Below are positions 1 through 6,173 of a stretch of DNA of 7,119 nt, one piece after another; positions within the stretch are counted from its first letter, which is position 1; every line of letters starts with the position of its first letter. The notes under the pieces are model-generated. The model was not told the origin of the DNA, searched no databases, and saw only the letters and a list, made by a program, of their open reading frames with translations. The stretch is from assembly GCA_003219225.1 (NCBI GenBank), contig QHPZ01000066.1, forward strand, positions 1 to 7,119, read 5' to 3'. The position numbers and the translations under genes were made by a program. This DNA is from Verrucomicrobiota bacterium (GTDB taxonomy: Bacteria > Verrucomicrobiota > Verrucomicrobiia > Chthoniobacterales > UBA10450).

Positions 1-459
1 CAGCCGATGATGCTCACATCATTGTTGCTGGTTGCGGTTGGCATCGGCGCGGCCGCTTTCGTTTACCGTAGCGCGATACAAGATCGACAGCGTGATCCGC
101 TGGAGCGGGTTCAGCCGGCGCTCTTCCGGTTTTTAGCGAATCGCATGTGGCTGGACGAGCTTTATGGCAACACGGTCATTCTCTTGAGTAAAAGCGCCGC
201 GGGCCTGACTGATTGGCTCGACCGGTTTTTTTGGGACGGTTTTGTCCGTGCGGCCGGAGCGCTCGCAGAGGTGTTTGGGATTTTTACGGCGAAAACCGAC
301 GACCGCGGGATCAACACCGCCGTGGATCAAACGATGGGCGGCGGACGCGGTTTTGGCCGCGCGATGTCAGCATGGCACTCGGGACAAATCCAGATTTATC
401 TCGGCGTAATCGCGATCGGCGCAATCGCGCTGCTTCTTCTCTACGCATGGTTGGGCTGA
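1..459 (+). CDS. nuoL: NADH-quinone oxidoreductase subunit L, C-terminal part
   Basis: This is the distal antiporter-like proton-pumping subunit of complex I, in the cytoplasmic membrane. The frame is open from base 1, so only the last 152 residues are visible and the true start lies upstream. Seen: a transmembrane segment at about visible residues 5-22, then the LANRMWLDELY block (about 45-55) that normally precedes the lateral amphipathic helix HL, then a long amphipathic region with WLDRFFWDG, then HSGQIQIY (about 126-133), and a final membrane helix to the end. HL in this family runs along the membrane arm and clamps the other pump subunits. From DELY to GQIQ there are 72 residues; from memory the same stretch in Thermus NuoL is about 45, so HL looks extended, as expected when an extra pump subunit is present (see the second nuoM). 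The 3' end overlaps nuoM by 13 nt, which suggests translational coupling. Confidence 0.93.
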   Translation, partial: QPMMLTSLLLVAVGIGAAAFVYRSAIQDRQRDPLERVQPALFRFLANRMWLDELYGNTVILLSKSAAGLTDWLDRFFWDGFVRAAGALAEVFGIFTAKTDDRGINTAVDQTMGGGRGFGRAMSAWHSGQIQIYLGVIAIGAIALLLLYAWLG

Positions 460-1925
460 TCACAGTATTAATCTTGATTCCGTTGCTGGGGGCGCTGGCC
501 GTCTCGGCCTGGCCGCACCGCAACGCTCGGCCGATCGCGCTTTTTGCTAATCTCATCTCGGGCGTGTGCGCGTTGAGTGTGTGGCAGCGGTTCGACTCGC
601 ACGCTTCGCTGTTGCAATTCGTGGAACGTCACCAATGGATTCCCTCCATCGGCGCCGAATATCTCGTGGGCGTCGACGGGTTAAGCCTGCTGCTCGTTTT
701 GCTCACCTCGATTGTCGTTCCATTCGGATTGCTTGCGCAATCGGGCGATCGCGGTTTCTGCGCCATCATGCTGATCATGCAAGCCGCGCTCTATGGCACC
801 TTCACCGCCCAGAATTTTCTCCTCTGGTTCTTATTTTACGAGATGAGCCTGATCCCCGCGTTCCTGCTCATCAAAATTTACGGCGGGGAAAATCGCGATG
901 CCGCCGCGACCAAATTTTTCGTTTACACATTTCTCGGCAGCGTCGCGATGCTGCTCGCATTTCTCGGGATTTATTTCGCGCGCGGAACTTTCGATTTCGC
1001 GCAACTTGTCGATCTTGCACGGAGCAATGGCGGGCTGCTCAGCGGCAAAATGGCATGGCTCGTTTTCGCCGGAATTTTCCTCGGGCTCGCGGTCAAGGTG
1101 CCGCTGTTCCCATTCCACACCTGGTTGCCGGACGCCTACCAAGCCGCGCCGACCGGCGTCGCCATGGTGCTGACCGGCGCGCTTTCGAAAATGGGCGTCT
1201 ATGGTTTTATCCGGCTGCTGCTGCCGTTGTTCCCAACGCAAATCAAAATCGCCGGCCCATGGCTGCTCGCGCTCGCGGTCTGCTCGATCGTTTTCCCGCC
1301 GCTGGCGGCGTGGATGCAGCGCGATCTCAAACGCATGGTCGCGTACTTGTCGGTCAACCACCTGGGCTATTGCATGCTCGGGCTGTTCGCGCTCCCGTCT
1401 GCCTCAACGATGTCGGCCATCGATACGCACGCTGCGCTCAGCGGAGTGTTTCTACAAATTTTCAACCACGGCATCACCGCCGCCGCGCTGTTTTATTTTG
1501 TCGGTTTGCTTGAACAACGGCGGGGCGCGTGCGGGGTTGATGATTTCGGCGGACTCATGCAGCGGACACCGTTGCTGTGCGGCTGGATGAGCGTAGCGAT
1601 GTTTTCCTCGTTAGGTCTGCCCGGACTAAACGGTTTCGTCGGGGAATTTCTCATCTTCAAAGGCTCATTCGCCGTCGCCGCCGGATTTACGGCGATTGCG
1701 GTAATCGGCCTGCTTTTTACCGCCGTCACGTTCATGCGCGCCATGCAATCGCTCTTCAGCGGCCCCTTGTCCGAACCCTGCCGCACGTTTCCCGACCTTC
1801 TCCGCAGCGAAAAACTCGTCGTCGTCCCGGTGACGCTGCTCATGTTCGCAGTCGGTCTCTGGCCGCAGTTCCTCTTTAACATCTTCAACGCAACGGTCGC
1901 TCAGATGGCGCGGTTGTTTGCGTAA
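447..1925 (+). CDS. nuoM: NADH-quinone oxidoreductase subunit M (first, canonical copy)
   Basis: Antiporter-like proton-pumping subunit of complex I, 492 residues, normal length for NuoM, with about 14 membrane helices. The ATG at 447 lies inside the nuoL 3' end; it was chosen because MVGLITVLILIPLLG is the usual NuoM N-terminus and a longer frame upstream would only read nuoL out of frame. No Shine-Dalgarno is obvious, so coupling to nuoL is likely. Family hallmarks seen: GVDGLSLLLVLLT; WFLFYEMSLIPAFLL with the TM5 glutamate E132; AVKVPLFPFHTWLPDA with the TM7 lysine K217; GALSKMGVYGFIR with K248; and PGLNGFVGEFLIF with E400. These correspond to E. coli NuoM E144, K234, K265 and E407, so all key proton-channel residues are present. 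The gene is intact and probably functional. The next intact gene, a second nuoM, is separated from it by an ORF6N remnant. Confidence 0.96.
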   Translation: MVGLITVLILIPLLGALAVSAWPHRNARPIALFANLISGVCALSVWQRFDSHASLLQFVERHQWIPSIGAEYLVGVDGLSLLLVLLTSIVVPFGLLAQSGDRGFCAIMLIMQAALYGTFTAQNFLLWFLFYEMSLIPAFLLIKIYGGENRDAAATKFFVYTFLGSVAMLLAFLGIYFARGTFDFAQLVDLARSNGGLLSGKMAWLVFAGIFLGLAVKVPLFPFHTWLPDAYQAAPTGVAMVLTGALSKMGVYGFIRLLLPLFPTQIKIAGPWLLALAVCSIVFPPLAAWMQRDLKRMVAYLSVNHLGYCMLGLFALPSASTMSAIDTHAALSGVFLQIFNHGITAAALFYFVGLLEQRRGACGVDDFGGLMQRTPLLCGWMSVAMFSSLGLPGLNGFVGEFLIFKGSFAVAAGFTAIAVIGLLFTAVTFMRAMQSLFSGPLSEPCRTFPDLLRSEKLVVVPVTLLMFAVGLWPQFLFNIFNATVAQMARLFA

Positions 1926-1935
1926 TTTAACCCGG

Positions 1936-2437
1936 ATGAAGCGCGAAATCATTCTCGCCACACGCATAGTGCAAGCGATTCGCTGGCTGCGCGGGGAGAA
2001 AGTTCTCCCCGATTCCGATCTCGCTGCGCTTTATGGCGTCGTTATGTTTCGGCTTACCGTGGAGGAACTACGCGCTTTGAGATGCCAATTTGGCATCTCA
2101 AAGCCAGGGCGCGGAGGCTTGCGGTATCGTCCCTATGCTCTTCACTGAACAGGGTGTAGCAATGCTGTCGAGCGTGTTGAACAGCGAGCGTGCGGTCAAG
2201 GTGAACATCGCGATCATGCGCGCCTTCGTGAAGCTGCGCGAAACACTCGAGACGAACCGCGAACTTGCACGAAAATTCGCCGAGCTCGAAAGCCGCGTCG
2301 GCAAACATGATGAGGAAATTGCCGCGATCATCGAAGCAATTCGACAGTTGATGATGCCGCCAGAGAAACCGCGGCGCGAAATCGGCTTTCACGTGCGCGA
2401 GAAAGCGGCGCGTTATCGGGCGCGCAACGGCCGATGA
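1936..2437 (+). pseudogene. ORF6N-domain (KilA-N-like) DNA-binding protein, decayed
   Basis: Remnant of an ORF6N family gene, small phage- and mobile-element-associated proteins with a predicted N-terminal DNA-binding domain. The ATG at 1936 begins MKREIILATRIVQAIRWLRGEKVLPDSDLAALYGV, a typical start. Directly after LYGV the frame continues with VMFRLTVEELRALRCQFGISK: compared with the family pattern as I know it, about 20 residues (the region ending in RFPEDF) are missing, apparently in frame. At about 2138-2142 an extra base (gctcttcac where gctttcac would fit) shifts the frame. The first frame stops at 2148, while FTEQGVAMLSSVLNSERAVKVNIAIMRAF and the rest continue in the +2 frame to the TGA at 2435-2437. 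The C-terminal part (ARKFAELESRV...) looks coiled-coil. With a deletion in the DNA-binding domain plus a frameshift it is unlikely to work. It sits between two nuo genes, so it is probably an insertion into the operon; its TGA overlaps the ATG of the second nuoM. Confidence 0.85.
2074..2104 (+). repeat. Perfect inverted repeat, 15-nt arms, 1-nt centre, inside the ORF6N remnant
   Basis: The left arm GCTTTGAGATGCCAA (2074-2088) and the right arm TTGGCATCTCAAAGC (2090-2104) are exact reverse complements around a single T. The block encodes ALRCQFGISK, a conserved stretch of ORF6N proteins. Because of the symmetry the opposite strand reads nearly the same peptide (ALRCQIGISK). As RNA it would form a cruciform-like stem with practically no loop; as DNA it is the shape of a dimeric-protein binding site. 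A role as operator is only a guess. Confidence 0.9.
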
Positions 2438-3882
2438 TCGCCTGGACGATTTACGTCACGTTCGGCGGGGCGATCATCACACTACTTCTGCCGCAGGTTG
2501 TCGCGAAGTGGACCGCGCTTCTCACCAGTCTTGCCGGCCTCGCCATCAGTGTCGTTGCATTTTGCCAAACCCCAATTGTCGATCTCATCAGCCTGACTCT
2601 CGTCGTTGTGACCGGTATTGCCGCCGTCAGCGCGGTCCTCTTTTCATGGGATGTCGATCTTCGGGAGAATGAATTTTTTTTCTGGCTGCTACTCGTCGTC
2701 GCCGGGTCATACGGCGTGTTTCTCAGCGCCGACCTCTTTTTGCTCTTCCTCTTTTACGAGCTGGTGATCGTGCCGAAGTATTTCCTGATCGCCATCTGGG
2801 GGTCGACGAACAAGGAGTACGGCGCGATGAAGTTGACTCTCTATTCGTTCTTCGGCGGCATGTTCGCGTTTCTCGGGATCCTGGCGGCGTATGTGAGCGC
2901 TGGCTCACTCGATTTGAATCAGCTCGCGCAGTTCCAATTTTCACCGCAACTGCAAGCATGGGCGTTTCCGATTTTGTTTCTCGGCTTTGCCGTGCTCGCC
3001 GGCGTCTGGCCGTTGCACACCTGGGCGCCGACCGGCCACGTGGCCGCGCCTACTGCCGGCTCGATGTTGCTTGCCGGTATCGTGATGAAGCTCGGCTCCT
3101 ACGCCGGGCTGCGCGTCGCGATGAACATTTTCCCGCAAGGCTTTTACCTCTGGCGCAACACCATCGCGGTTCTCGCCGTCATCGGGATTCTTTATGCAGC
3201 GGCCGTCGCGCTTCGGCAGAGCGATCTCAAATTCGTCATCGGCTACTCGAGCGTCAGCCACATGGGTTTCGTGTTATTGGGCCTGGCGACCGCAAACGCG
3301 CTCGGTGTTTCCGGCGCAGTGCTGCAAATGTTTTCCCACGGCGTGATCGCGGCTCTGCTCTTCGCCGTCGCCGGACGCATGATTTACCGGCGGACGCACA
3401 CGCGCGAGCTCGATCGATTGTCGATCTTGCAACTGAACCGCGCGTTGCCGTTCGCGGCGTTCACTTTCGTGATCGCATCGGCGGCATCGATGGGCATTCC
3501 TGGTTTCAGTGGGTTCGCCGCCGAAATCACCATCCTGATCGGCGCGTGGCACAGCTTTCCCGTCGCCGTCTGGATTACTGCTGCAGGAATGGTTCTCGTC
3601 GCCGCGTTCACATTGCGCGCGCTCAAACGATCTTTCTTCGGTGAGAGTAGCGCTGAGTCAGGTGGATCGGCCGCTCCGACGGACGATGTTAAACAAATGT
3701 CGGCTTCGCCGACACAAATACCATCGAGCGCGGAGCGCTCGATCCACCTCGAACCGATCACGCTCGCCGAAAAATGCGGCGCTTGTCTGCTCATGTTTGC
3801 CACGCTCGCGGTGGGTCTTTACCCAAAACTGTTGCTCGACCGCATTATGCCGGCGGTCGAAGCGATGCGCTTCCTGAAATGA
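2434..3882 (+). CDS. nuoM: Second NuoM-like antiporter subunit of complex I (NuoM2)
   Basis: A second, divergent NuoM-type protein of 482 residues with about 14 membrane helices. The start ATG at 2434 overlaps the TGA of the ORF6N remnant (ATGA). Key residues seen: E109 in LFLFYELVIVPKYFL (TM5 glutamate), K219 in GIVMKLGSYAGLR (TM8 lysine) and E364 in GFSGFAAEITIL (TM12 glutamate). The TM7 lysine is missing: where the first NuoM has AVKVPLFPFHTWLP, this protein has AVLAGVWPLHTWAP, with L188 at the lysine position. Residues about 410-439, in the loop before the last helix, come from a 90-nt palindromic insertion (separate entry) and form a polar Ser/Ala/Pro-rich stretch unlike the family. The duplicated nuoM next to a NuoL with a long HL region fits a complex I with a fourth pump-like subunit. 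Alternatives such as a Mrp-type or hydrogenase-associated subunit are less likely, given the position between nuoM and nuoN. It ends by an ATGA overlap with nuoN. Confidence 0.92.
   Translation: MIAWTIYVTFGGAIITLLLPQVVAKWTALLTSLAGLAISVVAFCQTPIVDLISLTLVVVTGIAAVSAVLFSWDVDLRENEFFFWLLLVVAGSYGVFLSADLFLLFLFYELVIVPKYFLIAIWGSTNKEYGAMKLTLYSFFGGMFAFLGILAAYVSAGSLDLNQLAQFQFSPQLQAWAFPILFLGFAVLAGVWPLHTWAPTGHVAAPTAGSMLLAGIVMKLGSYAGLRVAMNIFPQGFYLWRNTIAVLAVIGILYAAAVALRQSDLKFVIGYSSVSHMGFVLLGLATANALGVSGAVLQMFSHGVIAALLFAVAGRMIYRRTHTRELDRLSILQLNRALPFAAFTFVIASAASMGIPGFSGFAAEITILIGAWHSFPVAVWITAAGMVLVAAFTLRALKRSFFGESSAESGGSAAPTDDVKQMSASPTQIPSSAERSIHLEPITLAEKCGACLLMFATLAVGLYPKLLLDRIMPAVEAMRFLK
3660..3749 (+). repeat. 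90-nt palindromic element inserted in frame in the second nuoM
   Basis: The ends AGGTGGATCG (3660-3669) and CGATCCACCT (3740-3749) are exact reverse complements, and the next bases continue to pair with two mismatches (17 of 19 over the outer stem). Inside are further hairpins: TGTCGGC-TTC-GCCGACA (3698-3714) and ATCGAGCGC-GGA-GCGCTCGAT (3723-3743). The length of 90 nt is exactly 30 codons, there is no stop in the reading frame, and the peptide added is Ser/Ala/Pro/Thr-rich and out of character for NuoM. The architecture is that of a dispersed palindromic (REP/MITE-like) element, and the motifs resemble repeats I associate with Chthoniobacterales genomes. Only one copy lies in this window, so its repetitive nature is inferred. 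No target-site duplication is evident. Confidence 0.75.
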
Positions 3883-4577
3883 GCTACCTGGAACTTCTGA
3901 AGCTCGCTTCCGCCGAAGCGATCGTCGTGTTGACGGCGCTCGTCGTCCTCGCCATTGGCCTAAGTCGGTGGGGCGAAACTCTGTCGAGCCGACGAATTTG
4001 CGCGCTTGTCGCCGCAATCGGACTGCTCATCGCCGTCGGCGTGATTCTTGTCCTGCCGCGCAACGCGACTCTCTTTGCCGGGATGCTGGTGATCTCGCCT
4101 CTCAATTCGCTCTTCAAAATCATCTGCCTCGGTCTTGCGCTGGTCACAGTCGCCTTAACCGGGGGTGAAAAAACTTTGCGCAATCGCGGCGAATACCTCG
4201 CCATCGTCCTGCTCGCCACGGTCGGACTGATGTTGCTGGTGGGCAGCGAAGAGCTGCTCATGATCTTCATCGGTCTCGAGCTCCTCGGCCTCTCACTTTA
4301 CGTCATGACCGCGTTTGATAAGATCGACATCTTCTCGGCCGAAGCTGGCCTGAAGTACTTTCTTTTTGGCAGCACCGCCAGCGCGTTCACCCTGTTCGGA
4401 ATCAGTCTCGTCTACGGCATGTCAGGTTCGACAGCGCTCGCTACGATCGCGGCGAAATTAACCGGCGCACCGGTGCAGCCGCTGCTGGCCGTTGGCATTG
4501 TCATGACATTGATCGGTTTCGCCTTCAAGATCGCGGCTGCGCCATTTCATCTCTGGGCGGCGGATGCTTATCAAGGC

Positions 4578-4613
4578 GCGCCGGTAACGATTTGCGCCGG
4601 TGCGCGGCCGCGC
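4578..4613 (+). repeat. Short direct repeat and GC palindrome at the nuoN break
   Basis: GCGCCGGT occurs twice, at 4578-4585 and 4594-4601, on either side of the point where nuoN homology changes frame. It is followed at once by the perfect 12-nt palindrome GCGCGGCCGCGC (4602-4613). Short repeats and strong GC hairpins favour deletion by slippage, and they also favour polymerase or assembly errors, so this structure is a plausible cause of the break in either case. Confidence 0.7.
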
Positions 4614-5153
4614 CGATTGGCACGCGATGATCGCCGGCTGGTCGCCCGTGCTGGCGGTCCTCGCCGCATTGTCGATCTTGCTGGGCAATTTCGTCGCGCT
4701 CGCCCAGACGAATGTTCGCCGGCTGCTGGCTTACTCTGCCGTTGCCCATGGCGGCTACACTTTGCTCGGCTTGATCGCCGGCGGACGCGACGGATTCGCC
4801 GCGACCCTCTTTTATACGACAACCTACGCAATCACGCTCATCGGCGCGTTCGCTGTCGTGGGCCTTGTGCGCCGCGACACCGGTGGGGACAATCTGGAGA
4901 ATTTTGGCGGCTTGCGCACGCGCTCGCCCGTAATGGCCGCGTGCATGTCGATCTTCATGTTGTCGCTCGCCGGAATCCCGCCGCTGGCCGGCTTCTTCGG
5001 CAAGTTTTACCTTTTCAGCGTTGCGCTTGGGGCCGGTAACAATCACGGCCTGCTCTGGCTCGTCGCGGTTGCGCTCTTCGGCAGCTTCGTGTCGCTCTAT
5101 TATTATTTGATCGTGATCAAAGTGATGTTCGTCGAGCAGCCGATCGTCGCCGA

Positions 5154-5181
5154 CTCGTCACTCGTCACTCGTCACTCGTCA
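5154..5181 (+). repeat. Heptamer tandem repeat, four perfect copies of CTCGTCA
   Basis: Four identical copies of CTCGTCA stand head to tail within the nuoN 3' part, encoding SSLVTRHSS in the loop before the last membrane helix. Seven is not a multiple of three, so gain or loss of one copy would shift the frame and alter the final helix. The same heptamer occurs again at 6950-6977, so it is a repeat family in this genome and not chance. Confidence 0.88.
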
Positions 5182-5290
5182 CTTCTGGATCGGATCACTG
5201 TTTCCGTGCTCGCCACGATCATTCTCCTCATCGGCATTCTGCCGACGCCGCTGCTGTCAAAAATCGTTGCCGCATTATCGTGAACCGCGC

Positions 5291-5319
5291 TTGGCGCACG
5301 CGTCGCGGATCACTTTTAT
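5291..5319 (+). promoter_or_regulatory. Possible sigma-70-like promoter for the DUF1579 gene
   Basis: TTGGCG (5291-5296) and TTTTAT (5314-5319) are 17 nt apart in the 74-nt gap after nuoN, each matching four of six consensus positions. The spacing and place, about 38 nt before the next ATG, are right, but matches this weak occur often by chance. The gene could also be read through from the nuo operon. Confidence 0.22.
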
Positions 5320-5357
5320 TCTCGTCACTCGCCGCCGGCCACTGCCAGAATGCCGGT

Positions 5358-6107
5358 ATGAGAATTTTCACCACATTGTTCGCCGTGATCGCGCTTGGTC
5401 CGTTGTCGATCTTCGCGCAGGAAGAGACCAAAGACCAAGCCGATAAAGCCTTGCAACCGGCGCAGACCAGGTTGCCCGAAGATCAACCGAGGGCGGCCAC
5501 TTCACCGTCAGCCGCCGCCACGACCCCAACAACGACAGAGTCGAGTCCGGCCGCTTCACCTGGCCAGCCGAACGAAGCCGAGCTGATGAAACAGATGACG
5601 GAGATGTCGAAGTTGAACGAAAACCACAAACTCCTCGCCAGCCTCAGCGGCAATTGGACGTTCAAGGTTAAGTTCTGGATGAATCCGAATCCAGGCGCGC
5701 CGCCGCAGGAATCCAGCGGAACAGGCACCCGAAAATCGATGATGGACGGACGTTACTTCGTCATGGACGTGACCGGAAAAATGCAGATGCCCGGTCCCGA
5801 TGGCAAAATGAAGGATGTCACTTTCAAAGGGCAGGGCATCGAAGGTTACGACAACGTGAAAAAGAAATTCGTCGGCTCCTGGATCGACAATATGGGCACT
5901 GGCATCGAGCTATCCGAAGGCACCTACGACGGCGCGACCAAAACCTTCACCTATACCTCCGAAGTCGAGGTCATTCCCGGGATGAAAACGCCCATTCGCG
6001 AAGTCCTCAAGCTCACCGACAAGGACCACATGATGCTCGAGTGGTACGAAACTCAGGGCGGCCAGGAACGCAAAACCATGGAGATTGCGTACACGCGGAA
6101 GAAATAA
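5358..6107 (+). CDS. Secreted DUF1579 domain protein
   Basis: 249 residues. The ATG at 5358 was chosen because it opens with a signal peptide, MRIFTTLFAVIALGPLSIFA, with likely cleavage before QEE; the frame is open back to a GTG at 5280, but that would put 26 unrelated residues in front of the signal. Residues about 21-75 are a low-complexity Ala/Pro/Thr/Ser-rich linker. From about 77 the DUF1579 domain follows: MSKLNENHKLLASLSGNW, SGTGTRKSMMDGRYFVMDVTG, FKGQGIEGYDNVKKKFVGSWIDNMGTGI, and a C-terminal EWYETQGGQERKTMEIAYTR. The family is a beta-rich, probably barrel-shaped fold of unknown function, frequent in Verrucomicrobia, Planctomycetes and Acidobacteria; no catalytic residues are known to me. 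Export to periplasm or outside is likely. It follows nuoN by 74 nt on the same strand, but nothing links it functionally to complex I. No strong ribosome binding site is visible. Confidence 0.88.
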   Translation: MRIFTTLFAVIALGPLSIFAQEETKDQADKALQPAQTRLPEDQPRAATSPSAAATTPTTTESSPAASPGQPNEAELMKQMTEMSKLNENHKLLASLSGNWTFKVKFWMNPNPGAPPQESSGTGTRKSMMDGRYFVMDVTGKMQMPGPDGKMKDVTFKGQGIEGYDNVKKKFVGSWIDNMGTGIELSEGTYDGATKTFTYTSEVEVIPGMKTPIREVLKLTDKDHMMLEWYETQGGQERKTMEIAYTRKK

Positions 6108-6120
6108 AACGATGACGTGC

Positions 6121-6154
6121 CCGCCGTAGTCCCGCGATTGCGGGACGAAGGCGG
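6121..6154 (+). terminator. Long hairpin between convergent genes, possible bidirectional terminator
   Basis: GTCCCGC (6129-6135) and GCGGGAC (6140-6146) pair around the tetraloop GATT. CCGCC (6121-6125) and GGCGG (6150-6154) extend the stem beyond a 3x3 internal loop. It begins 13 nt after the DUF1579 stop and ends 19 nt before the stop of the opposing methyltransferase gene, the right place for a shared terminator. No T-run follows on either strand, so it may instead be a dispersed palindromic repeat or an RNA-stabilising structure. Confidence 0.5.
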
Positions 6155-6173
6155 TAGTCTCACACGTCAGCGG

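Larger units (their letters stand above)
3879..5283 (+). pseudogene. nuoN: NADH-quinone oxidoreductase subunit N, broken by a deletion with frameshift
   Basis: NuoN is the antiporter-like pump subunit of complex I closest to the quinone-side domain. The ATG at 3879 overlaps the TGA of the second nuoM. The first part (residues 1-236, frame of 3879) is normal: E134 in FIGLELLGLSLYV and K217 in GFAFKIAAAPFHLWAADAYQGAPV match E. coli E133 and K217. After GAPV (about 4586) homology stops and resumes in another frame as FAPVRGRADWHAMIAGW (from about 4591), running through LAQTNVRRLLAYSAVAHGGY and GIPPLAGFFGKFYLF (with the TM12 lysine) to the TGA at 5281-5283. Compared with E. coli NuoN about 22-28 residues are absent, covering TM8 with its conserved lysine (K247 in E. 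coli). The uninterrupted first frame would give a chimera ending at 5039. It may be true decay or an assembly or sequencing error at the adjacent GC-rich palindrome. A heptamer array lies in the loop before the last helix. Confidence 0.88.

Noticed and set aside
213..446. nuoM beginning well upstream inside nuoL
   Set aside because: Residues encoded there are hydrophilic, nuoL-shadow sequence; the typical NuoM N-terminus begins at the ATG at 447.
831..1361. Long - strand open frame across nuoM (176 codons)
   Set aside because: Charged, low-quality protein with no domain, wholly inside a clearly conserved + strand gene; a GC-rich shadow frame.
1918..1938. ORF6N start at 1918 inside the nuoM end
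   Set aside because: The family N-terminus fits the ATG at 1936; the earlier codons only read the nuoM tail in another frame.
4525..5046. Long - strand open frame across nuoN (173 codons)
   Set aside because: Arg/Gln/Glu-rich shadow of nuoN without recognisable motifs.
5154..5181. CRISPR-like repeats
   Set aside because: Units of 7 nt head to tail without spacers; a simple tandem repeat.
5280..5357. Earlier GTG start for the DUF1579 gene, overlapping the nuoN stop
   Set aside because: It would place unrelated residues before a good signal peptide that begins at the ATG at 5358.
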